A DNA stretch of 12,544 nucleotides. It comes from Deltaproteobacteria bacterium. Lineage in GTDB: Bacteria; Desulfobacterota; Desulfobaccia; Desulfobaccales; 0-14-0-80-60-11. Positions 7,273 to 12,544 of the stretch are shown here, in pieces. The position numbers were made by a program, and so were the translations under genes. Location of the stretch: the NCBI GenBank assembly GCA_016874945.1, contig VGSO01000046.1, positions 1 to 12,544 of the forward strand, given 5' to 3'. The notes under the pieces are model-generated. The model did no database searches. It was not told where the DNA came from and was given only the letters and a program-made list of their open reading frames with translations. The number at the start of each line of letters is the position of its first letter. Position 1 is the stretch's first letter.

Positions 7273-8126
7273 TTTTTCAAGGCCCCGGCCAGGTGGTCCA
7301 GGTACACCTGGACCACCCCTCCCTGATAACCCAGACCCCGATCCACGGCCTGAATCTTGTAAGCCTTGTGTTTGAGGAGTTCCGATTTCCAGCTCTCCGG
7401 CTCGTCCCCCATGATGTCTTTGGCCATGTGCTCTCCGGCCACGAACAGGAAGGGGATGAACAGCACGGCCTGGGCGGAGGAGGCCTTGACTTTCTGCAGG
7501 ACTTCCTCCCGGGTGGGCTTGCCGGCCACTACCGCCAGGTAGGCCTGTTGCTGGGGGAACCGCCGGCGCACCAGTTCGGCGAAGGCCAGGTATTCCCCTT
7601 CCCCCCTGGGGTGGGGACTGCCATGCCCCACCAGCACCACCGCGGTCTGCTTTAAGTCCTTGGGAAAGGCCGGTTCCAGGGCCTTGAGGACGCGCTGGCG
7701 ATCCTCCGGGGAAGTCAGGAGCGGAGGGCCCAGGGACACCTGGAGGCCGGGGATAGCTTCACTCTCCTTCACCATCTCTTCCCACTCCTCCCCCGGCACC
7801 ACGTGGAGGGATTGGACGGCCACCTGGGCAAACCCCGCGGCCTTGAGATCCCCGAGCACCTGGGGCAGGTCCTTTAAATCCCTGCCCTGCTCCTTTTTCA
7901 CCTTGGCCCGCACTTTTTGTGACGTGAAGGCCCAACGGATTTCATAACCCGGGAACCCATCCCGCACCTGTTTTTCAAAAAAATCGTAGGTGGCCGCGGC
8001 CGGGGTGCTGGTGCCGAAGGCCACCAGCACGATGGCGGGTTTGGCCGCGACGGCGGAAGAAACCGCGGGCATGGCCGGAACCAGAACAAACAGCAACAAC
8101 CAGAATCTCAGCAACAGGCACATCAT
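7254..8126 (-). CDS. cbiK: sirohydrochlorin cobaltochelatase CbiK, predicted periplasmic
   Basis: A 290-aa class II chelatase that inserts Co(II) into sirohydrochlorin without ATP. After an N-terminal signal peptide (residues 1 to about 27, hydrophobic LLLRFWLLLFVLVPAMPA, AVA-type cleavage) come IVLVAFGTS, AFTSQKVR, QSLHVVPGEEW, GHGSPHPRGE (His168) and LFVAGEHMAKD (His233). The last two carry the paired metal-binding histidines of the family. The signal peptide marks it as the periplasmic type known from Desulfovibrio vulgaris (CbiKP), where a similar cbiK-ABC-cbiL cluster exists. AGGAGG at 8132-8137 is 5 nt before ATG 8126; ATG at 8123 is an equally good start. The stop is supplied by heptamer array D. 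It is the first gene after the cobalamin riboswitch. Confidence 0.92.
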   Translation of the reverse strand: MMCLLLRFWLLLFVLVPAMPAVSSAVAAKPAIVLVAFGTSTPAAATYDFFEKQVRDGFPGYEIRWAFTSQKVRAKVKKEQGRDLKDLPQVLGDLKAAGFAQVAVQSLHVVPGEEWEEMVKESEAIPGLQVSLGPPLLTSPEDRQRVLKALEPAFPKDLKQTAVVLVGHGSPHPRGEGEYLAFAELVRRRFPQQQAYLAVVAGKPTREEVLQKVKASSAQAVLFIPFLFVAGEHMAKDIMGDEPESWKSELLKHKAYKIQAVDRGLGYQGGVVQVYLDHLAGALKKVSSEQ

Positions 8127-8177
8127 CTTCTCCTCCTGTTTAAGGAAATGGTTGTCGCGTCCCGCCGCGGTGCGAGT

Positions 8178-8212
8178 AAAAAAAATCCTTAAGCCACGAA
8201 GGACTTAAGGAT
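8178..8212 (-). terminator. riboswitch-controlled intrinsic terminator
   Basis: On the minus strand a 9-bp stem, ATCCTTAAG (8204-8212) with CTTAAGGAT (8185-8193) and a 10-nt loop, is followed at once by eight U (8178-8185). It lies about 95 nt after the aptamer and 40 nt before the cbiK ribosome site, as expected for transcription attenuation by a cobalamin riboswitch. Confidence 0.9.
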
Positions 8213-8236
8213 GACACCCGGTTATTAATCCTTAAG
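8204..8236 (-). promoter_or_regulatory. candidate antiterminator arm of the cobalamin riboswitch
   Basis: The plus-strand sequence atccttaag at 8228-8236 is an exact copy of the terminator arm at 8185-8193. In the RNA it can therefore pair with 8204-8212 instead, and this blocks the terminator. Just upstream, GCGACTGC (8273-8280) and GCAGTCGC (8237-8244) can form a further 8-bp stem. The switching logic is inferred from pairing only. Confidence 0.65.
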
Positions 8237-8304
8237 GCGACTGCCGGTGTCCAGCCGGCGATCCGCGGGGCCGCAGTCGCTCGCGCTGCGATCGTCCGCG
8301 CCAA

Positions 8305-8462
8305 TCTGGGCAGGTCTTCTGGCTCCCGGATCGACCTACTCCCTGCGCCTTCCCATCTCGCTTAAGAGAAACAGTGGCCAGATGCAGGTTTCGTCCCCGG
8401 TCACAGCGGCGGGACCGCGACGGCTTTCCGTCTTCCCTATTAAACCCGAACGGTACCCAGAC
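8305..8462 (-). promoter_or_regulatory. cobalamin (B12) riboswitch aptamer
   Basis: Read on the minus strand, the sequence holds the conserved landmarks in order: AATAGGGAA, GCGGTCCCGCC, CTGTGACCGGGGA, GGCCACTG, GGGAAGGCGCAGGGAG and AGCCAGAAGACCTGCC. The closing helix P1 pairs TCTGGG (8456-8461) with CCCAGA (8305-8310). The aptamer starts only a few nt after the predicted transcription start. Bound cobalamin should favour the downstream terminator and shut off cbiK and the transporter operon. Confidence 0.96.
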
Positions 8463-8473
8463 GGTTTTGCAAA

Positions 8474-8503
8474 ATTTTAGCCAATACCGGCGGCGTTTGT
8501 CAA
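8474..8503 (-). promoter_or_regulatory. sigma70-type promoter of the B12 operon
   Basis: On the minus strand there is TTGACA (8498-8503), an 18-nt spacer and TAAAAT (8474-8479). This predicts a transcript starting around 8466, just before the riboswitch P1 strand. The -35 is a perfect match and the -10 has one mismatch. Confidence 0.75.
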
Positions 8504-8636
8504 TCTAAATTACACCGCGGCAGGCAGCCTCGCCATTTCCATTTTTTAGGCAATGGCATCCAAGGTCCTCCAACTGCCTTGAAACAATAGGAATCCAAAG
8601 ACAAGCGTTATTCCAACCCCTCCTTTACATTGCCGA

Positions 8637-8669
8637 AGGGTGGGACAGGCCCCGACGTTGGCCGACCCT
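8637..8669. repeat. possible GTAGGGT-type palindromic repeat
   Basis: AGGGT (8637-8641) and ACCCT (8665-8669) flank an inner GGCC...GGCC pairing. Read on the minus strand it starts GTAGGGTCGGCC, close in style to the GTAGGGGC elements elsewhere in the window. The stem is short and imperfect, so the call is tentative. Confidence 0.4.
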
Positions 8670-8985
8670 ACATCATGGGATTGGCCCGGGCTCATAGAGA
8701 TGCCTTTTAACCCAGATTATGCGGCAACCTTGGCCGCGTCGATTGAACGCGATTTTTGGAACTTTCCATCTGCGGGTTCGATTCTGAAGAAATTCCTCTT
8801 TTTGCTGCCCAATCGCCCTGCGGAATAAAAGGTGGCACAAATTTCCCTCAAAATATTTTTTTTGGAAATATTGAACATATTACCACCTTGGCGGGGAGAT
8901 TGTTAAAGAAGAGTCGGCCTATGAATCCAAGGGTAAGCCCAGTTACCCGGTCAAATCCGGGCAATCGGGAGACCATCCTAAATTC

Positions 8986-9015
8986 TTGACAGGCCCCCTG
9001 TAAGGGCGGTACTGT
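8986..9015 (+). promoter_or_regulatory. weak promoter candidate for the MBL-kinase pair
   Basis: A perfect -35 TTGACA (8986-8991) is followed after 18 nt by TACTGT, which matches the -10 consensus at only three of six positions. It lies about 135 nt before the start codon at 9149. Confidence 0.3.
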
Positions 9016-9110
9016 TAGCAAAATTTACCAGCTTTTCCCTCTCCAGGCCAATTATGGTTTCGTCCCTTATTTTTTTGGTTTTTAAAATCTTGGGAGATAT
9101 TAGACTCTAA

Positions 9111-9138
9111 ACTGTTTACTGCTTACTGCTCACTGTAA
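9111..9138. repeat. heptamer array E (ACTGYTY type, x4)
   Basis: Four units in exact 7-nt register, ACTGTTT, ACTGCTT, ACTGCTC and ACTGTAA, run directly into the AAGGAGG ribosome site of the metallo-hydrolase gene. It belongs to the same family as array D but has diverged copies. Confidence 0.85.
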
Positions 9139-9148
9139 AGGAGGCCCC

Positions 9149-10075
9149 ATGAAGCTGCCGGCCCTGCAGTCCGTCACCGTGGAAATCCTGGTGGACAACT
9201 TTTTTGACGTGTTCGAGCCCTCCCGGCCCGGCATCGTGGAGCGGGCGGCCCCCGGCCAACTGAAACAGCCGCTCCTCGCGGCTCATGGGCTGGCTTTTTT
9301 TATCACCTTGCAAAGGGACGGCCAGTCTTCCCGGATTCTCCTGGACGCGGCCAACTCGCCCCTCCCCCTGTTTAACAACCTGCAGGCCCTGGAACACCGG
9401 GTGGATGACATTGACGCGGTGGTCCTGAGCCACGGCCACCCGGACCACTACGGCGGCCTGGTGGCTTTCCTGGGCCAGCGCACCTCGGGACTGCCGGTTT
9501 ATGCCCACAAGGAGTCCTCCTTGCCCAAGCTGCTCATCACCCCCCGGGGCCGCCTGGGGCCCTGGACTTTGCCCCGCCAGGACCTGATTAACGCCGGGGC
9601 CCTGCTCCATGAAAACATCGGCCCCGAAATGATTCTGGGCCAGGCCCTCCTCACCGGCACCGTGGAACCTTCCACCCCTTATGAAACGCCCCTTCCCGGG
9701 CCTAAGCGCATCGTGGCGGGCCAAGAGGAGCACGACCACTTCCTGGACGAACAGGCCCTGGTGATGAACGTGGAAGGCCGGGGCCTGGTCATCGTGGGCG
9801 GCTGCAGCCACCCGGGCATCGTCAACATGGTGAAATACTCCCAAAAAATCACCGGGGTGAAGCAAGTGGCGGCCATCATCGGCGGCTTCCACCTCACCGC
9901 GGGGGGCGATGACCTCATCAAGCAAACCATCGCCGGCCTTAAAGAAATCGCCCCCGAACTCATCATCGCCGGCCACTGCACCGGCTTCCGGGCCTTGACC
10001 AAGCTGGCCGCGGCCTTCCCCGACAACTTCATGGTCAGCTGCGTGGGCACGAAGGTTTATATCATGGGAGGGTGA
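9149..10075 (+). CDS. metallo-beta-lactamase-fold hydrolase, COG1237-like
   Basis: A 308-aa cytoplasmic (no signal peptide) MBL-fold protein. The metal motif HGHPDH is at residues 95-100 in VVLSHGHPDHYGG. Later metal or fold motifs are GGCSHPGIVN, IIGGFHL and AGHCTGF. This set is typical of COG1237 proteins, often named after 7,8-dihydropterin-6-methyl-4-(beta-D-ribofuranosyl)aminobenzene-5'-phosphate synthase, a name transferred from methanogens. The true substrate here is unknown. The start at 9149 is set by AAGGAGG (9138-9144) 4 nt upstream. It is followed after 31 nt by the Clp1-like kinase gene and is probably co-transcribed with it. Confidence 0.85.
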   Translation: MKLPALQSVTVEILVDNFFDVFEPSRPGIVERAAPGQLKQPLLAAHGLAFFITLQRDGQSSRILLDAANSPLPLFNNLQALEHRVDDIDAVVLSHGHPDHYGGLVAFLGQRTSGLPVYAHKESSLPKLLITPRGRLGPWTLPRQDLINAGALLHENIGPEMILGQALLTGTVEPSTPYETPLPGPKRIVAGQEEHDHFLDEQALVMNVEGRGLVIVGGCSHPGIVNMVKYSQKITGVKQVAAIIGGFHLTAGGDDLIKQTIAGLKEIAPELIIAGHCTGFRALTKLAAAFPDNFMVSCVGTKVYIMGG

Positions 10076-10106
10076 TTAGTATTGAGGGAGGGGGCCAGGG
10101 GCCGAC

Positions 10107-11261
10107 ATGGAACCATTGACTCCCGGCGGTGATAAGTCCGACCGGAACCTCTTCCCCTTCCTGGCCCGGATGGAGATCCTGCCGGAATGGGAGGCCGCGG
10201 CCCGGCTGTTCCTAAAGGCCGGCGGCCCGGTCATGGTCCTGGGCGCGCCGGATACCGGCAAAAGCACCTTGAGCCGGTATCTCCTGTACCGGGCCTTTAC
10301 CGCGGGTCTGCCTGCCGCCCTGGTGGACCTGGACCTGGGCCAGTCCCATCTGGGCCCTCCCGGAGCCTTGGGGTTGGGCCTTTATCCCCCCCGTCTCCCC
10401 GGGGATGACAGCCTCTTCCCCGACGGCCTCTGGTTCGTCGGCCAGACCTCCCCGGTGGGCGCCATCCTGGAAGTGTCCGTGGGCTGCCGGGTATTGGCGG
10501 ACGAAGCCGCCCGCCGGGGCAGGCGCCACCTGGTGGTCAACACCAGCGGCCTGGTGGCCGGCCCCGGGGCCTGGCGCCTGAAAAAAGCCCAGCTGGAGCT
10601 GCTCCAGCCCTCCCTGCTCCTGGCCCTGGACCGGGAGGGGGAACTCACTCCCCTCCTCCGGGGCCTGGTGGGTAAAGAGGCCGACGAAACCGCCCCACCG
10701 AAGACCGAAGACCGGAGACCGAAGACCCTTCCCATCCGGCTGCCTGTTTCTTCCCGAATAACCCGCCGCAGCCCCGAGGACCGGCGGCGCTACCGGGAAG
10801 AACGCTTCCGCCGCTATTTCCACCAGGGCCGCCGCCTCTCGCTTCCCTGGCCCGGCCTGGTCTGGGAAGGCCAGCCCTGGGGCCTGGGAGAGCCTCTGGC
10901 GGCCCCGGAACTGGCTGACTGGAGCCGGCGCCTGGGCGTCCCGGCCCTTTGCGGCGAGCGCCAGCGCCGGGTATTTCTGCTCCTGCAAGACCCGCCGCCG
11001 GAGCATCGCCGCGACGCCCTCCTGGACCACCCCCAGGGGGAGCCGGTTCACTGGATTTCCTGGACCGGCCTGCACCTGCGGCTGGCGGGGCTGCTGGACG
11101 CCGGCCACCGCACCCTGGCCCTGGGGATCATCCTTCCCGGCCCCTGGGATCCGCAGTCTCTGGCCCTCTGGACTCCCATGCCGCCCCAACTGACTCCCCA
11201 GGTGCAATTTATCAAGCTGGGAAAAATGAAGCTCACCCCGGAAGGCCGGGAATTGATTTGA
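10107..11261 (+). CDS. Clp1/Grc3-type P-loop polynucleotide 5'-hydroxyl kinase homologue
   Basis: The 384-aa protein has Walker A GAPDTGKST (residues 46-54), the DLDLGQSHLGPPG stretch (74-86) that follows Walker A in Clp1/Grc3/NOL9 kinases, VGQTSPVG, and VNTSGLVAG in the lid/clasp region. A variable C-terminal half follows. Clp1 family members phosphorylate RNA or DNA 5'-OH ends in eukaryotes and archaea; the role in bacteria is little known. Codons about 197-207 (PKTEDRRPKT) are encoded by a heptamer array between the kinase core and the C-terminal domain. Since 7 is not a multiple of 3, loss or gain of one unit would shift the frame. The ribosome site is weak (G-rich sequence 10084-10100). 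A second array starts 4 nt after the stop. Confidence 0.78.
   Translation: MEPLTPGGDKSDRNLFPFLARMEILPEWEAAARLFLKAGGPVMVLGAPDTGKSTLSRYLLYRAFTAGLPAALVDLDLGQSHLGPPGALGLGLYPPRLPGDDSLFPDGLWFVGQTSPVGAILEVSVGCRVLADEAARRGRRHLVVNTSGLVAGPGAWRLKKAQLELLQPSLLLALDREGELTPLLRGLVGKEADETAPPKTEDRRPKTLPIRLPVSSRITRRSPEDRRRYREERFRRYFHQGRRLSLPWPGLVWEGQPWGLGEPLAAPELADWSRRLGVPALCGERQRRVFLLLQDPPPEHRRDALLDHPQGEPVHWISWTGLHLRLAGLLDAGHRTLALGIILPGPWDPQSLALWTPMPPQLTPQVQFIKLGKMKLTPEGRELI
10697..10727. repeat. heptamer array F (ACCGAAG x4) inside the kinase gene
   Basis: Four units in perfect register, the third with A to G (ACCGGAG), are followed by ACC. It is the same unit as array B in another phase and is open in all six frames, so it is read through as a charged P/K/T/E/D/R linker. 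Confidence 0.92.
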
Positions 11262-11264
11262 GGC

Positions 11265-11291
11265 GGTTTTCTGTTTTCTGTTTTCTGTTTT
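11265..11291. repeat. heptamer array G (GTTTTCT x3 plus partial)
   Basis: Three perfect GTTTTCT units (11266-11286) are followed by a partial GTTTT. The unit differs from that of array A by one base (TGTTTTC versus GGTTTTC in phase). It starts 4 nt after the kinase stop codon, the same spacing as array B after cbiL. Confidence 0.9.
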
Positions 11292-11322
11292 TACTCCAAG
11301 GTTCATTCGATTGGGTATTTTT

Positions 11323-11347
11323 GTAGGGGCGCAATTTATTGCGCCCC
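11323..11347. repeat. GTAGGGGCGCAA palindromic repeat
   Basis: A perfect 9-bp stem, GGGGCGCAA (11326-11334) with TTGCGCCCC (11339-11347) and loop TTTA, is preceded by GTA. This is one of the GTAGGGGCG-headed palindromes that I recognise as dispersed in many bacterial genomes. There is no U-run, so terminator function after the kinase gene is doubtful. Confidence 0.7.
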
Positions 11348-11388
11348 AAAGGCGGGCGTGATATAGGGGTTGCCCAAAGTAATTTCCC

Positions 11389-11447
11389 CGTAGGGGCGCG
11401 GCGAGCCGTGCCCAAGGTACAGGGGCACAGCACGCTATCCCCCTACG
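11389..11447. repeat. nested GTAGGGGCGCGGC palindromic repeat
   Basis: The outer arms CGTAGGGG (11389-11396) and CCCCTACG (11440-11447) enclose an inner pair, GTGCCC (11408-11413) with GGGCAC (11423-11428). It is a larger, partly decayed member of the same family as the element at 11323. The two fill most of the gap between the kinase gene and rlmH. Confidence 0.65.
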
Positions 11448-11471
11448 TCAAAAAACAATCGGAAAAAACTT

Positions 11472-11500
11472 TTGGCAATTGCTACAAATCACGCTACAAC
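11472..11500 (+). promoter_or_regulatory. candidate promoter of rlmH
   Basis: TTGGCA (11472-11477), a 17-nt spacer and TACAAC (11495-11500) match the sigma70 consensus at five and four of six positions. The transcript would start near 11507, about 50 nt before the rlmH ATG and after the repeat block. Confidence 0.4.
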
Positions 11501-11557
11501 TGTTGCCTTTCGACTGCGACTTGGTATTAGGTTATATGCCAAGGACCACGGGAAAAA

Positions 11558-12028
11558 ATGCTTTACATTACGGTAATCATGATAGGCAAGACCCGGGAAG
11601 GCTTCATTCGGGAAGGTCTGGCCTTTTACCAGAAACGCCTCCAGCCCTATCTCCGACTCAGCCTGAAAAGCGTCAAGGAAGAAAAAGAGGGGGGAGGCTT
11701 ATCCCCGGAAACCTTGAAATTTCGGGAAGGGGAGCGCCTCCGGGTCCAGGTTCCGCCGAAAGCCTATGTGGCGGCCCTGGACCCCCAAGGCAGGCAATTC
11801 ACGTCGGAAGAATTCGCCCATTGGCTGGGTAAAAGGGAAGCGGAAGCCCGCCCCCTAACCTTTCTCATCGGCGGCCACTGGGGCCTGGATGGCGGCCTCC
11901 TGGCGGAGGCCCACGAACGCCTGGCCCTGTCCCGCTTCACCCTCACCCATGAACTGAGCCGCCTGGTGCTGCTGGAGCAGCTCTACCGGGCCATGACCAT
12001 CCGGACCGGCCACCCCTATCACGTGTAA
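11558..12028 (+). CDS. rlmH: 23S rRNA (pseudouridine1915-N3)-methyltransferase RlmH
   Basis: A 156-aa SPOUT-class enzyme that methylates pseudouridine 1915 in helix 69 of 23S rRNA on assembled ribosomes, using SAM. The length is that of the family. Landmarks are the start MLYITVIMIGK, LDPQGRQFTSEEFAHWL, the SAM-knot loop FLIGGHWGL, LSRFTLTHELSRLVLLEQLYRA and the C-terminal GHPYH. The last residue is Val rather than the usual Lys or Arg. ATG at 11558 follows AAGGA at 11541-11545, slightly far. Its own promoter is likely because about 300 bp of repeats separate it from the kinase gene. Confidence 0.93.
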   Translation: MLYITVIMIGKTREGFIREGLAFYQKRLQPYLRLSLKSVKEEKEGGGLSPETLKFREGERLRVQVPPKAYVAALDPQGRQFTSEEFAHWLGKREAEARPLTFLIGGHWGLDGGLLAEAHERLALSRFTLTHELSRLVLLEQLYRAMTIRTGHPYHV

Positions 12029-12037
12029 ATAGGGGAA

Positions 12038-12053
12038 GGGGGCCGGCGCCCCC
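12038..12053. other. GC hairpin in the convergent rlmH-queD junction
   Basis: GGGGGC (12038-12043), CGGC loop and GCCCCC (12048-12053) lie in the 40-nt gap between two convergent genes, where a shared terminator is expected. No U-run is present on either strand. Confidence 0.4.
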
Positions 12054-12068
12054 CTCATGGATCATCCA

Positions 12069-12446
12069 TTAGCGCTCTCGCCGATAGGCCGCCCAGGCGA
12101 TGTCGTTTTCCCAGACCTTCACCTGGAGGGCGTGCAGCGGCACCTGGAGGCGGGTCAGCAGTTCCTGGCAGAGGATGCGGGCAAAGTGTTCGATGCTGGG
12201 GTTAAGCCCGGCAAATTCCGGCAGGTCGTTCAGGGTCCGGTCCCGGTAGTAGGCCGCCAGCTCATCCAAATGGGCCTCCAGCTCCACGATGTCCACCAGG
12301 TAGCCGTGCTGATCCAGGACCCTGCCCTCCACCCGGACCTCCACCTGGTAATTGTGGGAGTGGCGCTGGTTCTCAGGGCCCCAGTCTCCCCCGACGAGAT
12401 AGTGTTGCGCCACAAATTCGCGCCCGATGGCCAGTTGGTACGTCAT
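12069..12446 (-). CDS. 6-pyruvoyl-tetrahydropterin synthase / QueD family protein with Cys replaced by Glu
   Basis: A 125-aa T-fold enzyme of the PTPS/6-carboxytetrahydropterin synthase family, which works on dihydroneopterin triphosphate or related pterins. The zinc ligands are His15 (VAQHYL) and His29/His31 (RHSHNY). The later stretches VDIVELEAHLDEL, LNDLPEF, NPSIEHFA and KVWEN match the family. In E. coli QueD the catalytic Cys is four residues before the first His of HGH; here that position is Glu25 (GPENQRHSH), and HGH is HSH. True QueD activity (queuosine/7-deazaguanine route) is therefore uncertain, and a PTPS-III-like folate role or another pterin reaction is possible. The start at 12446 has GGAG 5 nt upstream; an ATG at 12464 is less likely. 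Confidence 0.85.
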   Translation of the reverse strand: MTYQLAIGREFVAQHYLVGGDWGPENQRHSHNYQVEVRVEGRVLDQHGYLVDIVELEAHLDELAAYYRDRTLNDLPEFAGLNPSIEHFARILCQELLTRLQVPLHALQVKVWENDIAWAAYRRER

Positions 12447-12544
12447 GGGTGCTCCGTATGGCAATTAGCAGTTGCCGTCTTTAAAAACTCCTGCCCCTCG
12501 GCCAACCCCATGGCATGTTAATTAACCTCGGTCCGGGCTGCGGC

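Larger units (their letters stand above)
8504..9110. other. intergenic stretch without a convincing gene
   Basis: About 600 bp separate the B12 promoter from heptamer array E. It is more AT-rich than the genes around it. Short open frames exist (8640-8828 and 8756-8989, plus strand) but lack a ribosome site, a recognisable domain, or the GC-rich codon use of the neighbours. It holds a possible palindromic repeat (8637-8669), an AT-rich stretch around 8850-8885, and a weak promoter candidate (8986-9015). No tRNA or other RNA gene was recognised. Confidence 0.6.

Noticed and set aside
8770..8800. GGTTCGATTC resembling a tRNA T-arm
   Set aside because: The flanking bases cannot form the 5-bp stem, and no anticodon arm or acceptor stem is present.
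8640..8828. Small plus-strand open frame with a MurB-like PSAGS stretch
   Set aside because: Only five residues match, the frame has no ribosome site, and the rest shows no MurB features; probably chance.
9116..9976. 286-codon open frame antisense to the MBL-fold gene
   Set aside because: It mirrors the codon structure of the plus-strand gene, has no ribosome site and no recognisable motif.
10212..11306. 364-codon open frame antisense to the kinase gene
   Set aside because: No domain and a biased Q/G/A-rich composition; the plus-strand frame has Walker A and other family motifs. This is a typical high-GC shadow.

Overview
The window comes from a GC-rich anaerobic bacterium, most likely a deltaproteobacterial sulfate reducer or syntroph (Desulfobacterota). 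The basis is an anaerobic, early-cobalt B12 gene set led by a secreted CbiK-type cobaltochelatase, an arrangement known from Desulfovibrio. The taxon is an inference from gene content; no 16S or other marker is present.

Left two thirds, minus strand (8503 down to 139): one B12 regulon. A sigma70-like promoter (8474-8503) drives a long leader with a cobalamin riboswitch (8305-8462), a candidate antiterminator and an intrinsic terminator (8178-8212). In transcription order follow cbiK (cobaltochelatase with signal peptide), a 259-bp repeat-filled gap, a BtuCDF-type ABC importer (permease, ATPase, periplasmic binding protein), cbiA, cbiC, cbiL, and a Gate-domain membrane protein. From the permease to cbiA the genes overlap by a few bases, and cbiC and cbiL are 2 nt apart, so they are probably co-transcribed. 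Together they take up a metal chelate or corrinoid, insert cobalt, and carry out the C20-methylation, C-methyl shift and a,c-amidation steps of corrin synthesis. The other cbi genes must lie elsewhere.

Middle (8504-9110): about 600 bp without a convincing gene, on the upstream side of both flanking units.

Right third, plus strand: a COG1237-type metallo-beta-lactamase-fold protein (9149-10075), a Clp1/Grc3-type P-loop polynucleotide kinase homologue (10107-11261), then RlmH, the 23S rRNA methyltransferase (11558-12028). A convergent QueD/PTPS-family gene (12069-12446) follows, with Glu where the catalytic Cys normally sits.

The most unusual feature is the repeat content. Seven short arrays of perfect 7-nt period, in two sequence families, sit almost exactly at gene edges: just before start codons, just after stops or on a stop. 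One lies inside the kinase reading frame. Several dispersed palindromes (GTAGGGGC-type, CGTTCCCAAGC-type, GCAGGCG-type) fill the intergenic gaps, and one is inserted in frame in the inter-domain linker of cbiA.
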